Below, one piece after another: positions 1-8,653 of a DNA stretch of 64,000 nt. The stretch is from Maricaulis maris MCS10 (lineage in GTDB: Bacteria > Pseudomonadota > Alphaproteobacteria > Caulobacterales > Maricaulaceae). The translations under genes and the position numbers were made by a program. Each line of letters starts with the position of its first letter. Positions within the stretch are counted from its first letter, which is position 1. The stretch is taken from contig NC_008347.1 of assembly GCF_000014745.1 (NCBI RefSeq), forward strand, positions 2,620,001-2,684,000. The letters run 5' to 3'. The notes under the pieces were generated by a model. It had not been told where the DNA came from. It did not search any database and saw nothing but the letters and a program-made list of their open reading frames with translations.

Positions 1-1
1 T

Positions 2-1102
2 CTCACCGAGCGCCTCGACGGGCTGCGCGAGCGCATGAAGGCCGCCGGACTGGATGCGGCCTGGCTCAATGCCGGCACCAATCTGACCTATTATACCGGC
101 CTTCGCTGGCGCGCCTCGGAACGGCTGGTCGGCGCCCTTGTCACAGCCGATGGCGGTCTGACCTATCTCGGCCCGGCCTTCGAGACCGGTACGCTGGAAG
201 CCTTCATGCACCTGCCCGCCCCGCTGGCTGTCTGGGAAGAGCATGAAAGCCCGTTTGCCCTGTTGGCCGGTCTCGACGGCGCGAGCGGCCGGCTTGGCCT
301 CGATCCGACCACGCCGCTGGTCACTGCCAACGCCATTGCCGCCGCCTGTCGGGGCGAAATCGGGGATGCCAGCGACCTCATCCTGTCCGGCCGCATGATC
401 AAGGATGCCGAAGAGATATCCCTGATGCAGGCGACCAAGACGGCAACGCTGGACGTGCATGCCGCCGTCGCGCGCATCCTCCGCCCCGGTATTTCCACTG
501 GCGAGGTCACCGAGTTCATCCACGCCGCCCACAAGGCCGTCGGCGCGCCGGGCGGATCGACCTTCTGCATTGTCCTGTTCGGACCGGACACGGCCTTCCC
601 GCATGGCGTCGCCAATCCCAAGACGCTGGATGAGGGCGACATGGTGCTGATCGATACCGGCTGCGCCATCCATGGCTATCAATCCGATATCACGCGCAGC
701 TATGTGTTCGGTGAGCCGACCGACCATCAGCGCGAGATTTGGGAGGCCGAGAAGGCCTGTCAGCTGGCAGCCTTCCAGGCCGCACAGATTGGGGTCGCCT
801 GCAGCGCCGTTGACGCCGCCGCGCGCACCGAGGCCGAACGACGCGGACTGGGTCCCGACTATACCTTGCCCGGCATTCCGCACCGGACCGGTCACGGCAT
901 CGGCCTCGACATCCATGAAGGACCCTATCTGGTCGGTGGTGACGACACGCCGCTGCAGGCCGGCATGTGCTTTTCCAACGAGCCGATGATCTGCGTGCCG
1001 GGTGAATTCGGCATCCGGCTGGAGGACCATTTCTACATGACGCCGACCGGTCCGCGCTGGTTCACCGAGCCGTCGCACGCGATCGATGACCCGTTCGGCT
1101 AG
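2..1102 (+). CDS. M24 family Xaa-Pro peptidase (5' end outside window)
   Basis: Predicted cytoplasmic metallopeptidase of the pita-bread (M24, Xaa-Pro dipeptidase/aminopeptidase) fold, which removes or cleaves next to proline. The open frame runs back to base 2 with no stop, so the true start lies left of the window; the first in-window ATG is at 35. The C-terminal catalytic half is complete. It shows the two metal-binding aspartates in DTGCAIHGYQSDITRS, the histidine in HRTGHGIGLDIHEGP, and the two glutamates in NEPMICVPGEFGIRLEDHF. The N-terminal portion is the usual creatinase-like domain. It converges on the SMR gene and the stops overlap by 4 bp. Substrate (dipeptides or longer peptides) cannot be read from sequence. 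Confidence 0.88.
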   Translation, partial: LTERLDGLRERMKAAGLDAAWLNAGTNLTYYTGLRWRASERLVGALVTADGGLTYLGPAFETGTLEAFMHLPAPLAVWEEHESPFALLAGLDGASGRLGLDPTTPLVTANAIAAACRGEIGDASDLILSGRMIKDAEEISLMQATKTATLDVHAAVARILRPGISTGEVTEFIHAAHKAVGAPGGSTFCIVLFGPDTAFPHGVANPKTLDEGDMVLIDTGCAIHGYQSDITRSYVFGEPTDHQREIWEAEKACQLAAFQAAQIGVACSAVDAAARTEAERRGLGPDYTLPGIPHRTGHGIGLDIHEGPYLVGGDDTPLQAGMCFSNEPMICVPGEFGIRLEDHFYMTPTGPRWFTEPSHAIDDPFG

Positions 1103-1437
1103 GTCTCGCCGCTGACCGCCTTCAGACCGATGATCCCGACCAGGATCAGGGCCAGGAAGAAGAGCCGCATATGTGTGGCCGGCTCATTGAAGACGAGAAT
1201 GCCCAACGTGGCCACACCGAGCGCTCCGATCCCGGTCCACACAGCATAGGCAGTCCCGGCGGGCAATGACTTCATCGCCATCCACAAAAGCGCCATCGAG
1301 GCCGCGAGAACGGCCAACACCGCCGCATGCTGCCACCAGGGCGCGTCGCTGCGGACATATTTGAACCCCAGCGCCCAGCCCATCTCGCAAATGCCGCCCA
1401 AGACGAGCAAGGTCCAGGGATTGGTGAGAAACGCCAT
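1099..1437 (-). CDS. SMR-family small multidrug/guanidinium exporter (SugE/Gdx-like)
   Basis: Inner-membrane small multidrug resistance protein of 112 residues with four hydrophobic helices, the normal length for the family. The conserved coupling glutamate in helix 1 is present in GGICEMGWALGFK (about residue 18). The signature LPAGTAYAVWTGIGALG in the middle resembles the SugE/Gdx subgroup, whose characterised members export guanidinium and some quaternary ammonium compounds, more than EmrE. The gene starts 5 bp downstream of the GST gene on the same strand, so the two are probably co-transcribed. The subgroup call is inference from motif resemblance. Confidence 0.85.
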   Translation of the reverse strand: MAFLTNPWTLLVLGGICEMGWALGFKYVRSDAPWWQHAAVLAVLAASMALLWMAMKSLPAGTAYAVWTGIGALGVATLGILVFNEPATHMRLFFLALILVGIIGLKAVSGET

Positions 1438-1442
1438 GCCGG

Positions 1443-2084
1443 TCAGGCCTCAGACTGGAAATTGCGGGCCCAGACCTCGGCAATGACCGGATCGGCCTCT
1501 GTTGCCTCGACCGCCGAGCAGAGGGCTGGTGCGGCCGACGCGAAAGCCGCCCGACCCGGATCCCAGCGGCTCATCATGGCGACATAGACATCCAGAAGGC
1601 TCAAGCGTTCACCAAGCAGGAAGGGCCCCGGCATGCCGTCAAAGGCATCATTCATCAGGGTCCACAGATCGGTCCGTCGCGTGTTGGCATTCGCCAGCAG
1701 GGTGTCATGCGTCCGACTGTCGGGATGGAAGCGGTCGGGACCATCGGTCAGGGTGAAAGTCGAATAGATCGACGAGGCGCAGAACAGAAGCCAGCGCAGA
1801 TATTCCGAGCGCTCGGCCGCGTCCGGAGCCGGCGCCACATCCGCTTGCGGGTAGCGGTCCCCCAGCCAGATCAGGATGGCGGCGCTTTCGGTCATGATAC
1901 GGTCGTCAGGCAGGATCAGGGCCGGTACCTGCCCGGCCGGATTGATCGCTTTCAGGCGGCGCTGGTCTGCCGCATCACCCAGCGGATCAGCCTCGACGAA
2001 CTCATAGTCCGCCCCAACCAGCTCGAGCGCTGCTTCGATGCAGACCGAGCCGAACCCCGCCTTGCCGTAAAGCGTATAGCCCAT
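1443..2084 (-). CDS. Glutathione S-transferase family protein
   Basis: Soluble 213-residue glutathione S-transferase-like protein. The N-terminal thioredoxin-fold domain (about residues 1-80) contains the cis-proline region NPAGQVPALIL and the glutathione-contacting ESAAILIWLG stretch. The remainder is an all-helical C-terminal domain. The start ATG directly abuts the stop codon of the upstream folP, and the stop lies 5 bp from the SMR gene, giving a compact folP-GST-SMR unit. Substrate is unknown; pairing with an efflux gene would fit a detoxification role, but that is inference. Confidence 0.83.
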   Translation of the reverse strand: MGYTLYGKAGFGSVCIEAALELVGADYEFVEADPLGDAADQRRLKAINPAGQVPALILPDDRIMTESAAILIWLGDRYPQADVAPAPDAAERSEYLRWLLFCASSIYSTFTLTDGPDRFHPDSRTHDTLLANANTRRTDLWTLMNDAFDGMPGPFLLGERLSLLDVYVAMMSRWDPGRAAFASAAPALCSAVEATEADPVIAEVWARNFQSEA

Positions 2085-2915
2085 TCAGGCACGCCCCTTT
2101 CGGATTGCCGCCTGGACCTTGAGGGCCTGCACCGTCATGCGGACATCATGCACGCGAACCATCGCCGCTCCGACTGCGGCCGCCCGCAGGGCCGCCGCCA
2201 GCGAGCCGCCCAGGCGCTCCATCTCGGCCGCTCCATCATCAATGGCGGCGATGAAGCGCTTGCGCGAGGCGCCGAACAGGACCGGATAGCCCAGCCCGAT
2301 GACCTGATCGAGATCGTGCATGAGCGCCAGGTTGTGATCCAGCGACTTGCCGAAACCGATACCCGGATCGAGCCAGATACTGTCGGCGCTGACCCCCTTT
2401 GCCATGGCGATGTCGGCGCGCTCGGTCAGGAAGTCACAGACCTCCGACACCACGTCATCATATTGCGGATTGGCCTGCATGGTCTGTGGCGTCCCGGACA
2501 TGTGCATCATGATCACCGGCACGCCCAGCTCGGCGGCTGTTTCGACCGCGCCGTCAGCACGCAAGGCCATGACATCATTCCAGATGTCCGCGCCGGCATC
2601 GACGGCGGCGCGGGCCACGACCGGCTTGAATGTGTCGATGGAAATGCGCGCTGCAGTACGCTCGCGTAGCGCCTTGATCACCGGCAGGACGCGGCGCATC
2701 TCTTCCTTGTCGGTGACCGGTGACGCGCCCGGCCGGGTCGACTCACCGCCGACATCGATGACGTCAGCACCATTTGCCAGCATTTCGAGGCCGCGCGCGA
2801 CCGCCGCTTCCTGGTCGATGAAATCGCCACCATCTGAAAAACTGTCCGGCGTGACATTGAGCACGCCCATCACGAAGGGCAGACCGGTTTGGCGACGGGA
2901 GCGAAATTTGGCCAT
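2085..2915 (-). CDS. folP: Dihydropteroate synthase
   Basis: Condenses 6-hydroxymethyl-7,8-dihydropterin pyrophosphate with p-aminobenzoate to give dihydropteroate in folate synthesis; target of sulfonamides. The TIM-barrel signatures are all visible: MGVLNVTPDSFSDGG near the N terminus, DVGGESTRPGA, the DPGIGFGKSLDHN loop and GASRKRFI. The frame stays open to a GTG at 2978, but the ATG at 2915 gives 276 residues, the usual family length, and starts just before the conserved core, so it is preferred. Its stop abuts the GST start. Confidence 0.93.
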   Translation of the reverse strand: MAKFRSRRQTGLPFVMGVLNVTPDSFSDGGDFIDQEAAVARGLEMLANGADVIDVGGESTRPGASPVTDKEEMRRVLPVIKALRERTAARISIDTFKPVVARAAVDAGADIWNDVMALRADGAVETAAELGVPVIMMHMSGTPQTMQANPQYDDVVSEVCDFLTERADIAMAKGVSADSIWLDPGIGFGKSLDHNLALMHDLDQVIGLGYPVLFGASRKRFIAAIDDGAAEMERLGGSLAAALRAAAVGAAMVRVHDVRMTVQALKVQAAIRKGRA

Positions 2916-3034
2916 ATCGTAGTGTTTCTCGGCGACAGCGGGGCTACTGCCTGCCCCTGATATACGCTGCGCCGCCACACAGCGACAATTGAAAAGCCAG
3001 CCTGCAGGCCCGGTCCGGCCCGGTCTGGATGGCG

Positions 3035-3538
3035 CTAGTCCGCAGCGTCGACCGGGTTGAGGTCAAGCGTGAAGCGGGAATAGACCTCGCCGGCCTCCTG
3101 GGCCAGATGGACCACTGCAGTATCGCCGCTGGCAATGGACAGCCCCGGATTTTCCGTCAGGCCGAACGGTTGCGGGGTCGAGGCATCGGCATGGACGATC
3201 ATGACCTCGTAGAAGATCACGCCACCATCCAACCGGCTTGGCCGGACGCTGACCTCCAGGTCCTGTCTTTCCCCGCTGCCGGCACTGGACAGGTCGGTCA
3301 CCCAGGCAGGCAGTGCCTCGAAATGGATTGTGTGCACGTCATCGCCATCGGCAAGACTGGTAAAGCTGGATGTCTGTACGAACGCGACCTGCTGATCATC
3401 CAGGGCGGCCTCGATGGCGACACGATAATGCGTGACGAGCCCGGACGACGCCCGGCCGGTGCCATCCATCCCACCCGTCGGATGGTGGGCGCAAGATGTC
3501 ACGAAAACCAGCCCGAGCATTCCCAATAGTGCACGCAT
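3035..3538 (-). CDS. Predicted lipoprotein of unknown function
   Basis: Protein of 167 residues not recognised as any family. It opens with a short hydrophobic signal ending in a lipobox-like VTSC with the lipidation cysteine at residue 16, so an outer-membrane or periplasmic lipoprotein is likely. The rest alternates polar and beta-prone segments without a catalytic signature. The ATG at 3538 is chosen because GGAGG sits 6 bp upstream; an ATG 15 bp further out lacks a good site. It lies between the ftsH terminator and folP on the same strand. Function cannot be assigned. Confidence 0.7.
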   Translation of the reverse strand: MRALLGMLGLVFVTSCAHHPTGGMDGTGRASSGLVTHYRVAIEAALDDQQVAFVQTSSFTSLADGDDVHTIHFEALPAWVTDLSSAGSGERQDLEVSVRPSRLDGGVIFYEVMIVHADASTPQPFGLTENPGLSIASGDTAVVHLAQEAGEVYSRFTLDLNPVDAAD

Positions 3539-3613
3539 CCGCCCCTCCAGCATCCCTGGGTTATCGGGCCAGTAGCCGATGATTTGAATCTCCGGTCAAC
3601 GAGGACCGGGCCA

Positions 3614-3645
3614 AGAAAAACCCCGGACCTTGGCAGGTCCGGGGT
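3614..3645 (-). terminator. Rho-independent terminator after ftsH
   Basis: On the minus strand a 9-bp perfect stem (CCCCGGACC paired with GGTCCGGGG, 6-base loop) is followed by a T run read from 3620 to 3616. It lies about 25 bp past the ftsH stop and closes the long tol-pal/tilS/ftsH block. Confidence 0.9.
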
Positions 3646-3669
3646 CTGGTCTTGGCAAATGTCCGCCGA

Positions 3670-5556
3670 TCAGGCGCCTTGCGGTTCCGGACCGGTGTCC
3701 GGTTCCTCGTCCGTGCTGGGCACGGCGCTGCTCGGCGTGTCGCTCGGCGGCGGCGTGGTCTCGTCCGGACGTTCCGGCCGCTTGCCGTTCAGCAGGTCCT
3801 TGACCTCCTGACCGGACAGGATCTCGAATTCCAGCAGGCCTTCAGCCAGCGTATCGAGATCGGCCCGGCGCTCGGTCAGGATGCGGCGCGCCGTGGTCTC
3901 GGCATCTTCGATCAGGGAGCGAACTTCCTTGTCGATCAGCTCGGACGTGTCCGGTGAGATCGCCGGCGCTTCGTAGGAGCGGTTTTCATAGCGCACCCGG
4001 CCCAGCGTCTCGGACATGCCCCATTCCATCACCATGGCGCGTGCCATGCCGGTGGCCTGCTGGATGTCACTGGTCGCACCATTGGTCACATTCTCCGGAC
4101 CCAGCGCGATGATCTCGGCTTCGCGGCCACCAAACAGGGAAGCCAGTCGCGACACGCAATACTGGCGCGAATAGCTGAGGCGGTCAGCCTCGGGCAGGTT
4201 GAACGTCACGCCGAGGGCGCGTCCACGCGGAATGATGGTGACTTTGTGCAGCGGGTCATGCTGCGGCATGTTCAGGCCGACAATCGCGTGGCCGGCTTCG
4301 TGATAAGCCGTCAGCTTCTTTTCGGCATCGGTCATGACCATGGACCGACGCTCCGGCCCCATCATCACCTTGTCCTTGGCATCCTCGAATTCCTGCATGG
4401 CAACGCGGCGCTTGTTGCGACGGGCGGCGAGCAGGGCGGCCTCATTGACCAGATTGGCCAGGTCGGCGCCAGAGAAACCGGGCGTGCCACGTGCGATGAT
4501 CTTGACGTCGACATCCTCGCTCAGCGGAACTTCGCGCATGTGGACCTTGAGGATTTTCTCACGGCCCAGAATATCCGGATTGCCGACCACGACTTCGCGG
4601 TCGAAACGGCCCGGACGGCGCAGGGCCGGGTCGAGCACATCGGGACGGTTGGTCGCGGCGATCAGGATGATGCCTTCATTGGTCTCGAAACCGTCCATCT
4701 CGACGAGGAGCTGGTTGAGCGTCTGTTCGCGCTCGTCATTGCCGCCACCGATACCGGCGCCGCGCGAACGACCGACAGCATCGATTTCGTCGATGAAGAT
4801 AATGCAGGGCGCGTTCTTCTTGGCCTGCTCGAACATGTCGCGGACACGGCTGGCGCCGACGCCGACAAACATCTCGACAAAATCAGAACCGGAGATCGAG
4901 AAGAAGGGCACATTGGCTTCGCCGGCCACCGCACGGGCGAGCAGGGTCTTACCGGTACCCGGAGGACCGACCAGCAGGGCGCCCTTGGGGATCTTGCCGC
5001 CTAGACGCTGGAACTTTGACGGGTCTTTCAGAAACTCGACGACTTCCTGCAGTTCTTCCTTGGCTTCATCGACACCGGCAACATCGTCAAAAGTCTTGCG
5101 GCCATGATGCTCGGTCAGCAGACGGGCCTTGGACTTGCCGAAACCCATCGCCCCGCCGCGTCCACCGCCCTGCATCTGGCGCATGAAGAAGATCCAGACA
5201 CCGATCAGCAGCAGAAGCGGGAACCAGTTGAACAGCATGGACAGGAAGATATTGCCCTCTTCCGACGGTTCCTCGACGCGGATATTCACATCGGCTTCGC
5301 GCAGGATGCCGACAGTCTCGGTATCGGACGGCGGCAGTACCACTTCGAAACGCTCGCCAGACGCGGTCACGGCGAAAAGTGTATCGCCCTGAATGGTCGC
5401 GCTTTCGATTTCATTGCGCTCCACCCGGTCCAGAAAATCCGAGTAGGACGGCCCACGCTGGGTCGTCGCCGGATCAGCCGAGCGGCCGACCATCTGAACC
5501 AGGACCATCACCAGGACGAGGACCACGGCCCAGATCGCAATATTTCTCATAGGCAT
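3670..5556 (-). CDS. ftsH: ATP-dependent zinc metalloprotease FtsH
   Basis: Membrane-anchored AAA+ protease that degrades misfolded membrane proteins and regulatory substrates. Of 628 residues, hydrophobic helices lie at about 5-24 and 104-126, flanking a small periplasmic domain. The AAA module follows, with Walker A GPPGTGKT (197-204), Walker B IIFIDEID and the second region of homology ending in RRPGRFD. The zinc-protease motif HEAGH sits near residue 425. The C-terminal tail is rich in proline, threonine and glutamate. It lies downstream of tilS, as in many alphaproteobacteria, and is followed by a strong terminator. Confidence 0.97.
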   Translation of the reverse strand: MPMRNIAIWAVVLVLVMVLVQMVGRSADPATTQRGPSYSDFLDRVERNEIESATIQGDTLFAVTASGERFEVVLPPSDTETVGILREADVNIRVEEPSEEGNIFLSMLFNWFPLLLLIGVWIFFMRQMQGGGRGGAMGFGKSKARLLTEHHGRKTFDDVAGVDEAKEELQEVVEFLKDPSKFQRLGGKIPKGALLVGPPGTGKTLLARAVAGEANVPFFSISGSDFVEMFVGVGASRVRDMFEQAKKNAPCIIFIDEIDAVGRSRGAGIGGGNDEREQTLNQLLVEMDGFETNEGIILIAATNRPDVLDPALRRPGRFDREVVVGNPDILGREKILKVHMREVPLSEDVDVKIIARGTPGFSGADLANLVNEAALLAARRNKRRVAMQEFEDAKDKVMMGPERRSMVMTDAEKKLTAYHEAGHAIVGLNMPQHDPLHKVTIIPRGRALGVTFNLPEADRLSYSRQYCVSRLASLFGGREAEIIALGPENVTNGATSDIQQATGMARAMVMEWGMSETLGRVRYENRSYEAPAISPDTSELIDKEVRSLIEDAETTARRILTERRADLDTLAEGLLEFEILSGQEVKDLLNGKRPERPDETTPPPSDTPSSAVPSTDEEPDTGPEPQGA

Positions 5557-5659
5557 GCGTTTATCCGTTCAATCATTCGGTCATTCACGACCAGATATGG
5601 GCACTCCGACGCCCCGGCGCCAGTCGGGCTAGCAGCCCGGCGGCAACTTGCCGCGTCTG

Positions 5660-7012
5660 TCAGGCCATTTCAGGCTCATCAAACCATCTGACCGCCGGTT
5701 GCGGAAGCAGACGCCTGCAAAATCTGTGCGCGACCAGCGAGCGGACATGCGCGGCCTCCGCGGTCAGACTGCCTGCGACCGGCCCCAGTCCTGCCAATAC
5801 CACAACCAGCCCCGCTTCGCGCGCGACAAGCAGGCCGGCCCGCGCCGCACCGGGCACCGCGTCCAATATAGCGCGGGAAGTGAGCCCGTCATATGTCTCG
5901 CCCAAAACTCCCCATTCAAGTTTGCGTGCGCTGGTGGCAATTTCAAAGCGGCCGTCAAAGACACGGCAAACATCGCTCTGGTCCGTCCATGGGTCGATGC
6001 CGTCATGATCGACCCGTCCCAGAACCGCTCCGCGGTCGCGGATCAACCAGACAGTCACGGCAGTCCCTGCCAGCACCTGGACGCCGCAACCGGTGACCGA
6101 TGTGCTTGCCAGAATGGCGGCGTCGAGCGGCACCAGCCGGCCCCGTGACGGACTCACCGACTGACCGGACACCGCCATGACCAGGGCGTCCAGCAAGGTA
6201 AGCCGTACCGCCGGGACAATCCGTGACCAGGCCGCCCTGTCGATGCTCACACCGCCCCAGGCGTGAACCACCAGCGCAGCTTGACCGCAGTGCCAGGCCG
6301 CACGCCGTTCCGCTGCATGGACCGGACGCAACAGCGCTCCCAGCTCTGCGAACCGATCCGGCTGGAAGCCAGCCTCGCTTAATAGCCCGAGATCTCCGCG
6401 TGCCCGGACCCGCGCATAGCGATCATCCTCATTGGACGGGTCATCGACCCAGTCGATCCCGGCATCGGACAGGACGCGGCGCAATTCGGCACGGGTCACA
6501 TCCAGGCACGGCCGAAGCAAATCGAGATCGCGTCCTTCCGGCCAGACAGGCGATGGCGCCCTGTCAGACATCACCGCCGCACTGCGCCAGCTGCCACCCG
6601 CTGCCAGTCGGAGCCAGACGGTTTCGGACTGGTCGTCGCGGGTGTGCGCAAGCGCCAATTCCGTCAAACCCAAATCCCGACAGGCCCGGGCCAGCAGCCG
6701 GTGGCGGGCGTCACGGGCCCGCGCCTGCAATCCTGCGCCAGGGCGCGCATCATCCCAGGTGAGGCAGGTGCAGGGCCAGCCCAGACGGTCAGCCATGGCG
6801 GCGACATGGTTCGCCTCATCGGCACTGGATTTGCGCAAGCCATGATCAACCGTCAGGACTTGCAGGGAACGGCCATTCGCCCGGGCCCAATCCGACGCGA
6901 TCACCAGCAGGGCGAGACTGTCTCCGCCGCCGGAACAGGCGATCCCCAGCGGGCCCTCCCCGGCAAGCCGGCCGAGAGCTGACCTGACGGTTTGGACAGC
7001 CCGCGCGACCAC
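5660..7012 (-). CDS. tilS: tRNA(Ile)-lysidine synthetase TilS
   Basis: Uses ATP to attach lysine to C34 of the CAU-anticodon tRNA-Ile, allowing it to read AUA codons. The N-type ATP pyrophosphatase loop SGGGDSLAL lies close to the N terminus, followed by VDHGLR and the RARDARHRLL region typical of TilS. The frame could start at 7114, inside cpoB, but a GTG at 7012 lies 2 bp after the cpoB stop. It gives 450 residues and places the PP-loop at the normal position, so it is preferred. Translational coupling to cpoB is likely. Confidence 0.9.
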   Translation of the reverse strand: MVARAVQTVRSALGRLAGEGPLGIACSGGGDSLALLVIASDWARANGRSLQVLTVDHGLRKSSADEANHVAAMADRLGWPCTCLTWDDARPGAGLQARARDARHRLLARACRDLGLTELALAHTRDDQSETVWLRLAAGGSWRSAAVMSDRAPSPVWPEGRDLDLLRPCLDVTRAELRRVLSDAGIDWVDDPSNEDDRYARVRARGDLGLLSEAGFQPDRFAELGALLRPVHAAERRAAWHCGQAALVVHAWGGVSIDRAAWSRIVPAVRLTLLDALVMAVSGQSVSPSRGRLVPLDAAILASTSVTGCGVQVLAGTAVTVWLIRDRGAVLGRVDHDGIDPWTDQSDVCRVFDGRFEIATSARKLEWGVLGETYDGLTSRAILDAVPGAARAGLLVAREAGLVVVLAGLGPVAGSLTAEAAHVRSLVAHRFCRRLLPQPAVRWFDEPEMA

Positions 7013-7014
7013 GC

Positions 7015-7890
7015 CTAGCGGCAGTTGGCGCGCACCGACTCCCGGGCCGCCCGCGCTTGCGAAGCCGGAGCGGCGTTGGGGAATTGGCGCCCGAAGCGGG
7101 CCAGGGTCGAACACGCATCCTCGGTCCGGCCCATGCCATGAAGCGAGGCGGCCAGGCGTACCAGGGCATCCGGTGCCTTCTCGCCTGACGGTTGCAGGCG
7201 CAAGGAGGCAATGAAGGCGTCCGCTGCCTGCGTGAAGTCACTGCGCACATAGAAGGTTTCGCCCAACCAGTATTGGGCCTGAGCTGTCAGGGCATGATCG
7301 GGATTGTCGGCGATAAAGCCTTCGAACCCGGCCTGGGCGCCGATAAAGTCGCTGTCGACCAATCGTGCCCGCGCCGCTTCGAAAATGACGGCCGGGTCGA
7401 CCGGCGCCATCTCGGTCACAGACGATGCACCGCCGCCACCGAGCACGCCGGTTGCCGCCGCCCGGGCCTCGGCATGGGGGTCATCCGGATCGACGATCGC
7501 AATCGCGGAACCATCGACTTCCGGTGCGGCCCCATCAAGGCCTTCATTCATCCACGCGACCGCTGCATCATCCATTATGGGTTCCGCTGGCCGCTGGTTG
7601 GCCTCCACTTCCGCTTCAAGCGCTTCGACCTGTTGCCGCAATTGACGATTTTCGAAATTGAGGCGCTCGGTTTCACCGGTCAGGGACTGGACCTGGTATT
7701 CAAGCTCATCCATCCGCCGGATCAGGGCTTCGGCGACCGGGTCACCGGCCATGAATTCCGACTCCAGATTGCCGAGGCGCACTTCCGTTGCGTCGATGCG
7801 TTCGGCGAGTTCCCGGCGGGACTGGGCCTGGGAGGGAGCGCTGAGGGCAATGGCCGCCGTGAGCGCGAAAAGGCAAACAAATCTGATCAT
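7015..7890 (-). CDS. cpoB: Tol-Pal accessory protein CpoB (YbgF)
   Basis: Periplasmic coordinator of Tol-Pal activity with septal peptidoglycan synthesis. The 291-residue product has a signal peptide (hydrophobic 4-18, cleavage near SQAQ). A heptad-rich coiled coil over about residues 25-105 follows, then an acidic/Ala linker. The C-terminal half carries three tetratricopeptide-type units (for example ALTAQAQYWLGETFYVRSDF). It follows pal on the same strand after a terminator-like hairpin and is immediately followed by tilS. Confidence 0.9.
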   Translation of the reverse strand: MIRFVCLFALTAAIALSAPSQAQSRRELAERIDATEVRLGNLESEFMAGDPVAEALIRRMDELEYQVQSLTGETERLNFENRQLRQQVEALEAEVEANQRPAEPIMDDAAVAWMNEGLDGAAPEVDGSAIAIVDPDDPHAEARAAATGVLGGGGASSVTEMAPVDPAVIFEAARARLVDSDFIGAQAGFEGFIADNPDHALTAQAQYWLGETFYVRSDFTQAADAFIASLRLQPSGEKAPDALVRLAASLHGMGRTEDACSTLARFGRQFPNAAPASQARAARESVRANCR

Positions 7891-7944
7891 GAGAACGCAC
7901 CTAACGGAAGAGGACGGCGAAATTGCGGCCCGGCGCCGGAATTG

Positions 7945-7977
7945 AAAACGCCCGCGACGGACCAGTCACGGGCGTTT
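7945..7977 (-). terminator. Terminator/attenuator hairpin between pal and cpoB
   Basis: A 9-bp inverted repeat, AAACGCCCG paired with CGGGCGTTT across a 14-base loop, is followed on the minus strand by a short T run. It lies just past the pal stop. It may end the tol-pal transcript or reduce read-through into cpoB. Confidence 0.75.
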
Positions 7978-7998
7978 CCTGTTTCATGCGGCGGCAGT

Positions 7999-8520
7999 CT
8001 AGTTGGTATAACCGCTCAGCAAGGTCGTGGTGGCGTTGCGGTTGACCGCCCAGCAGGTTTCCGAGGACTGCGAGCAGCTCGGCCGTTCCTTGCCATAGGA
8101 GGTCGTGGAAATCCGCGACGGGTCGACGCCCTGGCTGATCAGATAGGTACGCGCCGCGCTGGCACGACGGGCACCAAGCGCCAGGTTGTATTCACGCGTG
8201 CCGCGCTCGTCGCAATTGCCGGCGACAAGGATGCGGGTGCCCGGATAGGAGGCGAGCCAAGCGGCCTGGCGGCGCAGCGTGGCACGCGCTTCATCCGAGA
8301 GATCGTGGCGGTCGAGACCGTAGAAGACACGGTCACCGGCTGTTGCGACAAAATGATCCGGCGAGCCAGCCATCGGGCCGGTTTCGATCGGACGGGTATC
8401 CTCGATAGGCGGATCAACAGGGCGCGTGTCCCGTACCGGTGCGGTATCTTCGACCGGTGTAGACGCACAAGCGGTCGCAAACGCCCCAAGCGCCGCAATA
8501 GCAAACAGTTTGATTTTCAT
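7999..8520 (-). CDS. pal: Peptidoglycan-associated lipoprotein Pal
   Basis: Outer-membrane lipoprotein that binds peptidoglycan and TolB/TolA. The 173-residue product has a signal ending in the lipobox ATAC (Cys18) and a Pro/Thr-rich linker. An OmpA-like domain (about 60-165) shows the diaminopimelate-binding segment NCDERGTREYNLALGARRA. It sits between tolB and cpoB, as is standard for the Tol-Pal cluster. About 130 bp separate it from tolB, so it may have its own promoter. Confidence 0.96.
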   Translation of the reverse strand: MKIKLFAIAALGAFATACASTPVEDTAPVRDTRPVDPPIEDTRPIETGPMAGSPDHFVATAGDRVFYGLDRHDLSDEARATLRRQAAWLASYPGTRILVAGNCDERGTREYNLALGARRASAARTYLISQGVDPSRISTTSYGKERPSCSQSSETCWAVNRNATTTLLSGYTN

Positions 8521-8653
8521 AATGTTACACCCTCATCCAGCCCAAGCAAACAAAGCCTGTGACTTACTCCCAATCACGCATGGCGTGATATCGAACCGAC
8601 GACGGCCCCCCCAATGGTGCCGTTTACCGGATAAAACGTTACGCAGAAATCCT

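Noticed and set aside
7192-8562. 456-codon plus-strand frame across pal and cpoB
   Set aside because: Shadow of two well-identified minus-strand genes in high-GC DNA; no motif.
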